From contig NC_092567.1 in assembly GCF_037975245.1 (NCBI RefSeq), positions 15,268,876 through 15,332,875 of the forward strand: a stretch of 64,000 bases of DNA. Direction: 5' to 3'. This stretch comes from Apostichopus japonicus. Its lineage: Eukaryota > Echinodermata > Holothuroidea > Aspidochirotida > Stichopodidae. The notes under the pieces were generated by a model, which was not told the DNA's origin, ran no database searches, and saw nothing but the letters and a program-made list of their open reading frames with translations. Positions 41,488-55,400 of this stretch are shown piece after piece; the first letter of the stretch is position 1; every line of letters starts with the position of its first letter. The position numbers and the translations under genes are program-made.

Positions 41488-43439
41488 CAGGCGCGTATCC
41501 AGGATTTTCTAACCCGGGGGGCGCGAATTACTATCTAAGCGGAGCACCACCATCGGTTGGCGCGGAGCGTACAAGAAAATTTCTGGTTTTGATACCCCCC
41601 AGATCACCGGAAATGACACTTCTCGGGCTTGAAAATGACCAACCAAATGTACACTTTTGCCTGAGAACCAAGTATTTCTCAATTTTTTTTTTCCATCCAT
41701 AACCTTTTTGAAGATTGTCACCAGTCACACATCATGTTCGACCTGATTGCATGTCCTATGGATCATTGCTTTTGTAGGCGATTCTACGTCACGGCCCACA
41801 ATATCCGAAAGCCCCACTTTTCAAGGTTTTAAGCCCATTATTTGTTGAGAATTTGAAAATTCAGATTTCTCGTGAATAAAAATCACTTGAAAACATACCC
41901 ATAATGTTGCACAAAATTCAATCTATGGACAACCAATAGGGAAAAACCTCCTTCAACCCCTAATAGACAGGTACAAATTGCACGAGTAGAGGAAAGTATG
42001 ATGAAGAATGTTGGTGAGGAAATTTTCGAAAATTCAGACAGTTAATTTATTGGTGTAGAAATATTATAACCTCTTATTATGGCTATTATAAAACTTGGTT
42101 GAAGGAAATGAAAAATAGCAGATATTTCCGATATGAGGTATATCGAAAGCGAACACTACACACATAGGCGTAGGTCCCGTAGGAGGCGGGGCTGCATCCA
42201 CCACCCCCCCCCCGCAACCAAATTTTATCCCATTTTTTTCGGGCACCTACTGAGAGAAAAATAAATAGCAATGAATAGCTTAAATATGATCTCCTTGGTA
42301 ATTAAAATAAAGTTCTAAGATTGGCCGACATTACTACTGTAAAATAGAGTTTGACATAAATGGATCTGTATGGTTTTTCTCCATCTACATAAGACATTTG
42401 GTTGCTTACATTAGCATCCGGCGGTATACTGTGCTACTTTCACGGACCATAAGGTACACGATGCCATGCAATGTAATGACCGATGCTTGCTTATATGATA
42501 TTGGCATCGATATGTTGAACGCGCGCTTTGCGCGCGAAAAATTTTGGCTTTTTTTCTCGGGCAAGTCGTTACAGCCCCAAATCCAATTGGGCTACGCCTT
42601 CGACTACACACATAGACAGTTTTTGAGGCTGTTCATCGTGGAACAGGCATTTCAATGCTCAATGATATGATGTTATATCTGCTCTTTGCTTTACAAATTC
42701 GAACAGGCGTGTAGCGAGTAATTGCCAAGGGAGGGGCGAAGCCTGTAGGCAAACTATCTAAGCGAAGCGCCACCATAAGTTGGCGCGAAGCGTACAAGAA
42801 AAGTTTTGGCCGAAAATGCCTCCCAGATTGCTGGAAATGACACTTCCCAGGCCTTGTAAGTTGCACCTAAGCATTGTCTATTTGAAATTACTAGCGATGT
42901 CATAAAGAAAATTTGCTCGGGGGGGGGGGCGGTCGCCCCCTTCCCGAAATGCGTCATGTTCCCCGACGACTCGGTCGAGTTCAAGACCAGCCACAGTTGG
43001 TTCCATATAACACAATTGTACAACTGTTTAAGGCGTCCATACACACACGCGCGTTATGATAGACCATATATAGTATTTATATAGATACATTAGTGAGAGA
43101 GTAAAAATGGAAACGTCAAAAATGGAGTTGTCGGTGTCAGGGGTAGGGTGAGTCACACACCCCCTCCGTAATCCTTGATCTGTCACTGGCTACCCTGTGT
43201 ATATAATAGGGATCAGCGCTTTAACTATGACTGTTCCTCTTTCTCTTCCCGAAGTCTTGGCTATCTTCTACTCCCTCCCTTTCTCCTTTTTCTCTCGTTT
43301 TTCTTCTTCTTTTCCTTTCCTTTCTCTCCTCCTTTTCTTTTTTCCCCCCTCCTTTTCCCTTTTTCTTCTCTTTTTTTCTCTCCTATTTTTCTTACCCGGG
43401 GGGCGCGCGCCCCCAACGCCCCCCCTGGATACGCACCTG
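41488..43439. mobile_element. Composite transposon B
   Basis: 1952-bp copy of composite A with the same ends (CAGGCGCGTATCCAGG, CCTGGATACGCACCTG) and internal order, including the pyrimidine tract (43235-43395) and the old CAGGCGTGTAGC fragment from 42704. It lacks the hAT-type MITE of composite A. Its right end touches the satellite array: the next bases are tatacccttacgg. Confidence 0.85.
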
Positions 43440-46400
43440 TATACCCTTACGGTTTTTTGCCAATTTTGGCCCCAAATCGCCATTTTTAAAATCTTCTCAA
43501 ACTGATGCGGCGAACGGATGCCGACCTCTTTATCATATAGCAGACATTATAAGCGTTGACAATATGTCAAAACTCTCTAGAAAGACACTCTAATTTGAAT
43601 ATTCAAATCGTTATGATTTCATATATTGATTTTTCAGGCGAAAACTTGCTCGAATTTCATTTCTAACCGGACGGGACCATGCTTCTAATCCACATGAATC
43701 CATTGTAGACATTGAGGCTGAAAATTAAAAACCTCGATTTTTCGTCCAAATTTGATCATTTTGTTAGGCTATACCCTTATGGTTTTTGCCAATTTTGGCC
43801 GAAAATTTCATTTGGCCCCCTCTTTATTATATAGCAGACATTATAAGCGTTGAAAATATGTCAAAACTCTCTAGAAAGACACTCTAATTTAAATATTCAA
43901 ATCGTTATGATTTCATATATATTGATTTTTTAGGCGGAAACTTGCTAGAATTTCACTTCTCACCGGACGGGAACATGCTTCTGATCCACATGAATCCATT
44001 GTAGACATTGAGGCTGAAATTTAAAAACCTCGACTTTTCGTCCAAATTTGATCATTTTGTAAGGCTATACCCTTATGGTTTTTGTCAATTTTGGCCCCAA
44101 ATCGCCATTTTTAAAATCTTCTCAAACTGATGCGGCGAACGGATTCCGACCTCTTTATCATATAGCAGACATTATAAGCGTTGACAATAGGTCAAAACTC
44201 TCTAGAAAGACACTCTAATTTGAATATTCAAATCGTTATGATTTCATATATTGATTTTTCAGGCAAAAACTTGCTAGAATTTCACTCCTAACCGGACGGG
44301 AACATGCTTCTGATCCACATGAATCCATTGCAGACATTGAGGCTGAAATTTAAAAACCTCGATTTTTCGTCCAAATTTGATCATTTTGTAAGGCTATACC
44401 TTTATGGTTTTTGCCAATTTTGGCCCCAAAATCGCCATTTTTAAAATCTTCTCAAACTGATGCGGCGAACGGATGCCGACCTCTTTATCATATAGCAGAC
44501 ATTATAAGCGTTGACAATAGGTCAAAACTCTCCAGAAAGACACTCTAATATGAATATTCAAATTGTTATGATTTCATATATTGATTTTTCAGGCAAAAAC
44601 TTGCTAGAATTTCACTCCTAACCGGACGGGAACATGCTTCTGATCCACATGAATCCATTGTAGACATTGAGGCTGAAATTTAAAAACCTCGATTTTTCGT
44701 CCAAATTTGATCATTTTGTAAGGTTTATATACCCTTATGGTTTTTGCCAGTTTTGGCCCAAAATCGCCATTTTTAAAATCTTCTCAAACTGATGCGGCGA
44801 ACGGATGCCGACCTCTTTATCATATAGCAGACATTATAAGCGTTGACAATAGGTCAAAACTCTCCAGAAAGACACTCTAATTTGAATATTCAAATTGTTA
44901 TGATTTCATATATCGATTTTTCAGGCGAAAACTTGCTAGAATTTCACTTCTAACCGGACGGGAACATGCTTCTGATCCACATGAATCCATTGAGGCTGAA
45001 ATTTAAAAACCTCGACTTTTCGTCCAAATTTGATCATTTTGTAAGGCTATACCCTTATGGTTTTTGTCAATTTTGGCCCCAAATCGCCATTTTTAAAATC
45101 TTCTCAAACTGATGCGGCGAACGGATTCCGACCTCTTTATCATATAGCAGACATTATAAGCGTTGACAATAGGTCAAAACTCTCTAGAAAGACACTCTAA
45201 TTTGAATATTCAAATCGTTATGATTTCATATATTGATTTTTCAGGCAAAAACTTGCTAGAATTTCACTCCTAACCGGACGGGAACATGCTTCTGATCCAC
45301 ATGAATCCATTGCAGACATTGAGGCTGAAATTTAAAAACCTCGATTTTTCGTCCAAATTTGATCATTTTGTAAGGTTTATATACCCTTATGGTTTTTGCC
45401 AATTTTGGCCCCAAAATCGCCATTTTTAAAATCTTCTCAAACTGATGCGGCGAACGGATGCCGACCTCTTTATCATATAGCAGACATTATAAGCGTTGAC
45501 AATAGGTCAAAACTCTCCAGAAAGACACTCTAATATGAATATTCAAATTGTTATGATTTCATATATTGATTTTTCAGGCAAAAACTTGCTAGAATTTCAC
45601 TCCTAACCGGACGGGACCATGCTTCTGATCCACATGAATCCATTGTAGACATTGAGGCTGAAATTTAAAAACCTCGATTTTTCGTCCAAATTTGATCATT
45701 TTGTAACGCTATACCCTTACGGTTTTTGCCAATTTTGGCCCCAAATCGCCATTTTTAAAATCTTCTCAAACTGATGCGGCGAACGGATGCCGACCTCTTT
45801 ATCATATAGCAGACATTATAAGCGTTGAAAATATGTCAAAACTCTCTAGAAAGACACTCTAATTTGAATATTCAAATCGTTATGATTTCATATATTGATT
45901 TTTCAGGCGAAAACTTGCTAGAATTTCATTTCTAACCGGACGGGACCATGCTTCTAATCCACATGAATCCATTGTAGACATTGAGGCTGAAAATTAAAAA
46001 CCTCGATTTTTCGTCCAAATTTGATCATTTTGTAAGGCTATACCCTTATGGTTTTTGCCCATTTTGGCCGAAAATTTCATTTGGCCCCCTCTTTATTATA
46101 TAGCAGACATTATAAGCGTTGAAAATATGTCAAAACTCTCTAGAAAGACACTCTAATTTAAATATTCAAATCGTTATGATTTCATATATATTGATTTTTT
46201 AGGCGGAAACTTGCTAGAATTTCACTCCTAACCGGACGGGAACATGCTTCTGATCCACATGAATCCATTGTAGACATTGAGGCTGAAATTTAAAAACCTC
46301 GATTTTTCGTCCAAATTTGATCATTTTGTAAGGTTTATATACCCTTATGGTTTTTGCCAGTTTTGGCCCAAAATCGCCATTTTTAAAATCTTCTCAAACT

Positions 46401-49400
46401 GATGCGGCGAACGGATGCCGACCTCTTTATCATATAGCAGACATTATAAGCGTTGACAATAGGTCAAAACTCTCCAGAAAGACACTCTAATTTGAATATT
46501 CAAATTGTTATGATTTCATATATCGATTTTTCAGGCGAAAACTTGCTAGAATTTCACTTCTAACCGGACGGGAACATGCTTCTGATCCACATGAATCCAT
46601 TGAGGCTGAAATTTAAAAACCTCGACTTTTCGTCCAAATTTGATCATTTTGTAAGGCTATACCCTTATGGTTTTTGTCAATTTTGGCCCCAAATCGCCAT
46701 TTTTAAAATCTTCTCAAACTGATGCGGCGAACGGATTCCGACCTCTTTATCATATAGCAGACATTATAAGCGTTGACAATAGGTCAAAACTCTCTAGAAA
46801 GACACTCTAATTTGAATATTCAAATCGTTATGATTTCATATATTGATTTTTCAGGCAAAAACTTGCTAGAATTTCACTCCTAACCGGACGGGAACATGCT
46901 TCTGATCCACATGAATCCATTGTAGACATTGAGGCTGAAATTTAAAAACCTCGATTTTTCGTCCAAATTTGATCATTTTGTAAGGTTTATATACCCTTAT
47001 GGTTTTTGCCAGTTTTGGCCCAAAATCGCCATTTTTAAAATCTTCTCAAACTGATGCGGCGAACGGATGCCGACCTCTTTATCATATAGCAGACATTATA
47101 AGCGTTGACAATAGGTCAAAACTCTCCAGAAAGACACTCTAATTTGAATATTCAAATTGTTATGATTTCATATATCGATTTTTCAGGCGAAAACTTGCTA
47201 GAATTTCACTTCTAACCGGACGGGAACATGCTTCTGATCCACATGAATCCATTGAGGCTGAAATTTAAAAACCTCGACTTTTCGTCCAAATTTGATCATT
47301 TTGTAAGGCTATACCCTTATGGTTTTTGTCAATTTTGGCCCCAAATCGCCATTTTTAAAATCTTCTCAAACTGATGCGGCGAACGGATTCCGACCTCTTT
47401 ATCATATAACAGACATTATAAGCGTTGACAATAGGTCAAAACTCTCTAGAAAGACACTCTAATTTGAATATTCAAATCGTTATGATTTCATATATTGATT
47501 TTTCAGGCAAAAACTTGCTAGAATTTCACTCCTAACCGGACGGGAACATGCTTCTGATCCACATGAATACATTGTAGACATTGAGGCTGAAATTTAAAAA
47601 CCTCGATTTTTCGTCCAAATTTGATCATTTTGTAACGCTATACCCTTACGGTTTTTGCCAATTTTGGCCCCAAATCGCCATTTTTAAAATCTTCTCAAAC
47701 TGATGCGGCGAACGGATGCCGACCTCTTTATCATATAGCAGACATTATAAGCGTTGAAAATATGTCAAAACTCTCTAGAAAGACACTCTAATTTGAATAT
47801 TCAAATCGTTATGATTTCATATATTGATTTTTCAGGCGAAAACTTGCTAGAATTTCATTTCTAACCGGACGGGACCATGCTTCTAATCCACATGAATCCA
47901 TTGTAGACATTGAGGCTGAAATTTAAAAACCTCGATTTTTCGTCCAAATTTGATCATTTTGTAACGCTATACCCTTATGGTTTTTGCCAATTTTGGCCCC
48001 AAATCGCCATTTTTAAAATCTTCTCAAACTGATGCGGCGAACGGATGCCGACCTCTTTATCATATAGCAGACATTATAAGCGTTGACAATAGGTCAAAAC
48101 TCTCCAGAAAGACACTCTAATTTGAATATTCAAATTGTTATGATTTCATATATTGATTTTTCAGGCAAAAACTTGCTAGAATTTCACTCCTAACCGGACG
48201 GGAACATGCTTCTGATCCACATGAATCCATTGCAGACATTGAGGCTGAAATTTAAAAACCTCGATTTTTCGTCCAAATTTGATCATTTTGTAAGGTTTAT
48301 ATACCCTTATGGTTTTTGCCAGTTTTGGCCCCAAATCGCCATTTTTAAAATCTTCTCAAACTGATGCGGCGAACGGATGCCGACCTCTTTATCATATAGC
48401 AGACATTATAAGCGTTGACAATAGGTCAAAACTCTCCAGAAAGACACTCTAATTTGAATATTCAAATTGTTATGATTTCATATATCGATTTTTCAGGCGA
48501 AAACTTGCTAGAATTTCACTCCTAACCGGACGGGAACATGCTTCTGATCCACATGAATCCATTGCAGACATTGAGGCTGAAATTTAAAAACCTCGATTTT
48601 TCGTCCAAATTTGATCATTTTGTAAGGTTTATATACCCTTATGGTTTTTGCCAATTTTGGCCCCAAAATCGCCATTTTTAAAATCTTCTCAAACTGATGC
48701 GGCGAACGGATGCCGACCTCTTTATCATATAGCAGACATTATAAGCGTTGACAATAGGTCAAAACTCTCCAGAAAGACACTCTAATATGAATATTCAAAT
48801 TGTTATGATTTCATATATTGATTTTTCAGGCAAAAACTTGCTAGAATTTCACTCCTAACCGGACGGGACCATGCTTCTGATCCACATGAATCCATTGTAG
48901 ACATTGAGGCTGAAATTTAAAAACCTCGATTTTTCGTCCAAATTTGATCATTTTGTAACGCTATACCCTTACGGTTTTTGCCAATTTTGGCCCCAAATCG
49001 CCATTTTTAAAATCTTCTCAAACTGATGCGGCGAACGGATGCCGACCTCTTTATCATATAGCAGACATTATAAGCGTTGAAAATATGTCAAAACTCTCTA
49101 GAAAGACACTCTAATTTGAATATTCAAATCGTTATGATTTCATATATTGATTTTTCAGGCGAAAACTTGCTAGAATTTCATTTCTAACCGGACGGGACCA
49201 TGCTTCTAATCCACATGAATCCATTGTAGACATTGAGGCTGAAAATTAAAAACCTCGATTTTTCGTCCAAATTTGATCATTTTGTAAGGCTATACCCTTA
49301 TGGTTTTTGCCCATTTTGGCCGAAAATTTCATTTGGCCCCCTCTTTATTATATAGCAGACATTATAAGCGTTGAAAATATGTCAAAACTCTCTAGAAAGA

Positions 49401-52400
49401 CACTCTAATTTAAATATTCAAATCGTTATGATTTCATATATATTGATTTTTTAGGCGGAAACTTGCTAGAATTTCACTCCTAACCGGACGGGAACATGCT
49501 TCTGATCCACATGAATCCATTGTAGACATTGAGGCTGAAATTTAAAAACCTCGATTTTTCGTCCAAATTTGATCATTTTGTAAGGTTTATATACCCTTAT
49601 GGTTTTTGCCAGTTTTGGCCCAAAATCGCCATTTTTAAAATCTTCTCAAACTGATGCGGCGAACGGATGCCGACCTCTTTATCATATAGCAGACATTATA
49701 AGCGTTGACAATAGGTCAAAACTCTCCAGAAAGACACTCTAATTTGAATATTCAAATTGTTATGATTTCATATATCGATTTTTCAGGCGAAAACTTGCTA
49801 GAATTTCACTTCTAACCGGACGGGAACATGCTTCTGATCCACATGAATCCATTGAGGCTGAAATTTAAAAACCTCGACTTTTCGTCCAAATTTGATCATT
49901 TTGTAAGGCTATACCCTTATGGTTTTTGTCAATTTTGGCCCCAAATCGCCATTTTTAAAATCTTCTCAAACTGATGCGGCGAACGGATTCCGACCTCTTT
50001 ATCATATAGCAGACATTATAAGCGTTGACAATAGGTCAAAACTCTCTAGAAAGACACTCTAATTTGAATATTCAAATCGTTATGATTTCATATATTGATT
50101 TTTCAGGCAAAAACTTGCTAGAATTTCACTCCTAACCGGACGGGAACATGCTTCTGATCCACATGAATCCATTGTAGACATTGAGGCTGAAATTTAAAAA
50201 CCTCGATTTTTCGTCCAAATTTGATCATTTTGTAAGGTTTATATACCCTTATGGTTTTTGCCAGTTTTGGCCCAAAATCGCCATTTTTAAAATCTTCTCA
50301 AACTGATGCGGCGAACGGATGCCGACCTCTTTATCATATAGCAGACATTATAAGCGTTGACAATAGGTCAAAACTCTCCAGAAAGACACTCTAATTTGAA
50401 TATTCAAATTGTTATGATTTCATATATCGATTTTTCAGGCGAAAACTTGCTAGAATTTCACTTCTAACCGGACGGGAACATGCTTCTGATCCACATGAAT
50501 CCATTGAGGCTGAAATTTAAAAACCTCGACTTTTCGTCCAAATTTGATCATTTTGTAAGGCTATACCCTTATGGTTTTTGTCAATTTTGGCCCCAAATCG
50601 CCATTTTTAAAATCTTCTCAAACTGATGCGGCGAACGGATTCCGACCTCTTTATCATATAACAGACATTATAAGCGTTGACAATAGGTCAAAACTCTCTA
50701 GAAAGACACTCTAATTTGAATATTCAAATCGTTATGATTTCATATATTGATTTTTCAGGCAAAAACTTGCTAGAATTTCACTCCTAACCGGACGGGAACA
50801 TGCTTCTGATCCACATGAATACATTGTAGACATTGAGGCTGAAATTTAAAAACCTCGATTTTTCGTCCAAATTTGATCATTTTGTAACGCTATACCCTTA
50901 CGGTTTTTGCCAATTTTGGCCCCAAATCGCCATTTTTAAAATCTTCTCAAACTGATGCGGCGAACGGATGCCGACCTCTTTATCATATAGCAGACATTAT
51001 AAGCGTTGAAAATATGTCAAAACTCTCTAGAAAGACACTCTAATTTGAATATTCAAATCGTTATGATTTCATATATTGATTTTTCAGGCGAAAACTTGCT
51101 AGAATTTCATTTCTAACCGGACGGGACCATGCTTCTAATCCACATGAATCCATTGTAGACATTGAGGCTGAAATTTAAAAACCTCGATTTTTCGTCCAAA
51201 TTTGATCATTTTGTAACGCTATACCCTTATGGTTTTTGCCAATTTTGGCCCCAAATCGCCATTTTTAAAATCTTCTCAAACTGATGCGGCGAACGGATGC
51301 CGACCTCTTTATCATATAGCAGACATTATAAGCGTTGACAATAGGTCAAAACTCTCCAGAAAGACACTCTAATTTGAATATTCAAATTGTTATGATTTCA
51401 TATATTGATTTTTCAGGCAAAAACTTGCTAGAATTTCACTCCTAACCGGACGGGAACATGCTTCTGATCCACATGAATCCATTGCAGACATTGAGGCTGA
51501 AATTTAAAAACCTCGATTTTTCGTCCAAATTTGATCATTTTGTAAGGTTTATATACCCTTATGGTTTTTGCCAGTTTTGGCCCCAAATCGCCATTTTTAA
51601 AATCTTCTCAAACTGATGCGGCGAACGGATGCCGACCTCTTTATCATATAGCAGACATTATAAGCGTTGACAATAGGTCAAAACTCTCCAGAAAGACACT
51701 CTAATTTGAATATTCAAATTGTTATGATTTCATATATCGATTTTTCAGGCGAAAACTTGCTAGAATTTCACTTCTAACCGGACGGGAACATGCTTCTGAT
51801 CCACATGAATCCATTGAGGCTGAAATTTAAAAACCTCGACTTTTCGTCCAAATTTGATCATTTTGTAAGGCTATACCCTTATGGTTTTTGTCAATTTTGG
51901 CCCCAAATCGCCATTTTTAAAATCTTCTCAAACTGATGCGGCGAACGGATTCCGACCTCTTTATCATATAACAGACATTATAAGCGTTGACAATAGGTCA
52001 AAACTCTCTAGAAAGACACTCTAATTTGAATATTCAAATCGTTATGATTTCATATATTGATTTTTCAGGCAAAAACTTGCTAGAATTTCACTCCTAACCG
52101 GACGGGAACATGCTTCTGATCCACATGAATCCATTGTAGACATTGAGGCTGAAATTTAAAAACCTCGATTTTTCGTCCAAATTTGATCATTTTGTAACGC
52201 TATACCCTTACGGTTTTTGCCAATTTTGGCCCCAAATCGCCATTTTTAAAATCTTCTCAAACTGATGCGGCGAACGGATGCCGACCTCTTTATCATATAG
52301 CAGACATTATAAGCGTTGAAAATATGTCAAAACTCTCTAGAAAGACACTCTAATTTGAATATTCAAATCGTTATGATTTCATATATTGATTTTTCAGGCG

Positions 52401-55400
52401 AAAACTTGCTAGAATTTCATTTCTAACCGGACGGGACCATTCTTCTAATCCACATGAATCCATTGTAGACATTGAGGCTGAAATTTAAAAACCTCGATTT
52501 TTCGTCCAAATTTGATCATTTTGTAACGCTATACCCTTATGGTTTTTGCCAATTTTGGCCCCAAATCGCCATTTTTAAAATCTTCTCAAACTGATGCGGC
52601 GAACGGATGCCGACCTCTTTATCATATAGCAGACATTATAAGCGTTGACAATAGGTCAAAACTCTCCAGAAAGACACTCTAATTTGAATATTCAAATTGT
52701 TATGATTTCATATATTGATTTTTCAGGCAAAAACTTGCTAGAATTTCACTCCTAACCGGACGGGAACATGCTTCTGATCCACATGAATCCATTGTAGACA
52801 TTGAGGCTGAAATTTAAAAACCTCGATTTTTCGTCCAAATTTGATCATTTTGTAAGGTTTATATACCCTTATGGTTTTTGCCAGTTTTGGCCCAAAATCG
52901 CCATTTTTAAAATCTTCTCAAACTGATGCGGCGAACGGATGCCGACCTCTTTATCATATAGCAGACATTATAAGCGTTGACAATAGGTCAAAACTCTCCA
53001 GAAAGACACTCTAATTTGAATATTCAAATCGTTATGATTTCATATATTGATTTTTCAGGCAAAAACTTGCTAGAATTTCACTCCTAACCGGACGGGAACA
53101 TGCTTCTGATCCACATGAATCCATTGTAGACATTGAGGCTGAAATTTAAAAACCTCGATTTTTCGTCCAAATTTGATCATTTTGTAAGGTTTATATACCC
53201 TTATGGTTTTTGCCAGTTTTGGCCCAAAATCGCCATTTTTAAAATCTTCTCAAACTGATGCGGCGAACGGATTCCGACCTCTTTATCATATAGCAGACAT
53301 TATAAGCGTTGACAATAGGTCAAAACTCTCTAGAAAGACACTCTAATTTGAATATTCAAATCGTTATGATTTCATATATTGATTTTTCAGGCAAAAACTT
53401 GCTAGAATTTCACTCCTAACCGGACGGGAACATGCTTCTGATCCATATGAATCCATTGTAGACATTGAGGCTGAAATTTAAAAACCTCGATTTTTCGTCC
53501 AAATTTGATCATTTTGTAAGGTTTATATACCCTTATGGTTTTTGCCAGTTTTGGCCCAAAATCGCCATTTTTAAAATCTTCTCAAACTGATGCGGCGAAC
53601 GGATGCCGACCTCTTTATCATATAGCAGACATTATAAGCGTTGACAATAGGTCAAAACTCTCCAGAAAGACACTCTAATTTGAATATTCAAATTGTTATG
53701 ATTTCATATATCGATTTTTCAGGCGAAAACTTGCTAGAATTTCACTTCTAACCGGACGGGAACATGCTTCTGATCCACATGAATCCATTGAGGCTGAAAT
53801 TTAAAAACCTCGACTTTTCGTCCAAATTTGATCATTTTGTAAGGCTATACCCTTATAGTTTTTGTCAATTTTGGCCCCAAATCGCCATTTTTAAAATCTT
53901 CTCAAACTGATGCGGCGAACGGATTCCGACCTCTTTATCATATAGCAGACATGATAAGCGTTGACAATAGGTCAAAACTCTCTAGAAAGACACTCTAATT
54001 TGAATATTCAAATCGTTATGATTTCATATATTGATTTTTCAGGCAAAAACTTGCTAGAATTTCACTCCTAACCGGACGGGAACATGCTTCTGATCCACAT
54101 GAATCCATTGTAGACATTGAGGCTGAAATTTAAAAACCTCGATTTTTCGTCCAAATTTGATCATTTTGTAAGGTTTATATACCCTTATGGTTTTTGCCAG
54201 TTTTGGCCCAAAATCGCCATTTTTAAAATCTTCTCAAACTGATGCGGCGAACGGATGCCGACCTCTTTATCATATAGCAGACATTATAAGCGTTGACAAT
54301 AGGTCAAAACTCTCTAGAAAGACACTCTAATTTGAATATTCAAATCGTTATGATTTCATATATTGATTTTTCAGGCAAAAACTTGCTAGAATTTCACTCC
54401 TCACCGGACGGGAACATGCTTCTGATCCACATGAATCCATTGTAGACATTGAGGCTGAAATTTAAAAACCTCGATTTTTCGTCCAAATTTGATCATTTTG
54501 TAAGGCTATACCCTTATGGTTTTGCCAATTTTGGCCCCAAATCGCCATTTTTAAAATCTTCTCAAACTGATGCGGCGAACGGATGCCGACCTCTTTATCA
54601 TATAGCAGACATTATAAGCGTTGACAATAGGTCAAAACTCTCCAGAAAGACACTCTAATTTGAATATTCAAATCGTTATGATTTCATATATTGATTTTTC
54701 AGGCAAAAACTTGCTAGAATTTCACTCCTAACCGGACGGGAACATGCTTCTGATCCACATGAATCCATTGTAGACATTGAGGCTGAAATTTAAAAACCTC
54801 GATTTTTCGTCCAAATTTGATCATTTTGTAAGGCTATACCCTTATGGTTTTTGCCAATTTTGGCCCCAAAATCGCCATTTTTAAAATCTTCTCAAACTGA
54901 TGCGGCGAACGGATGCCGACCTCTTTATCATATAGCAGACATTATAAGCGTTGACAATAGGTCAAAACTCTCCAGAAAGACACTCTAATTTGAATATTCA
55001 AATTGTTATGATTTCATATATTGATTTTTCAGGCAAAAACTTGCTAGAATTTCACTCCTCACCGGACGGGAACATGCTTCTGATCCACATGAATCCATTG
55101 TAGACATTGAGGCTGAAATTTAAAAACCTCGATTTTTCGTCCAAATTTGATCATTTTGTAAGGCTATACCCTTATGGTTTTGCCAATTTTGGCCCCAAAT
55201 CGCCATTTTTAAAATCTTCTCAAACTGATGCGGCGAACGGATGCCGACCTCTTTATCATATAGCAGACATTATAAGCGTTGACAATAGGTCAAAACTCTC
55301 CAGAAAGACACTCTAATTTGAATATTCAAATCGTTATGATTTCATATATTGATTTTTCAGGCAAAAACTTGCTAGAATTTCACTCCTAACCGGACGGGAA

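Noticed and set aside
54449-55316. Two identical 69-codon ORFs (54449-54658, 55107-55316) that might be a tandem small gene
   Set aside because: They are the satellite monomer read in one frame, spaced two monomers apart. They start at TTG, have no coding features, and most monomers lack the frame.
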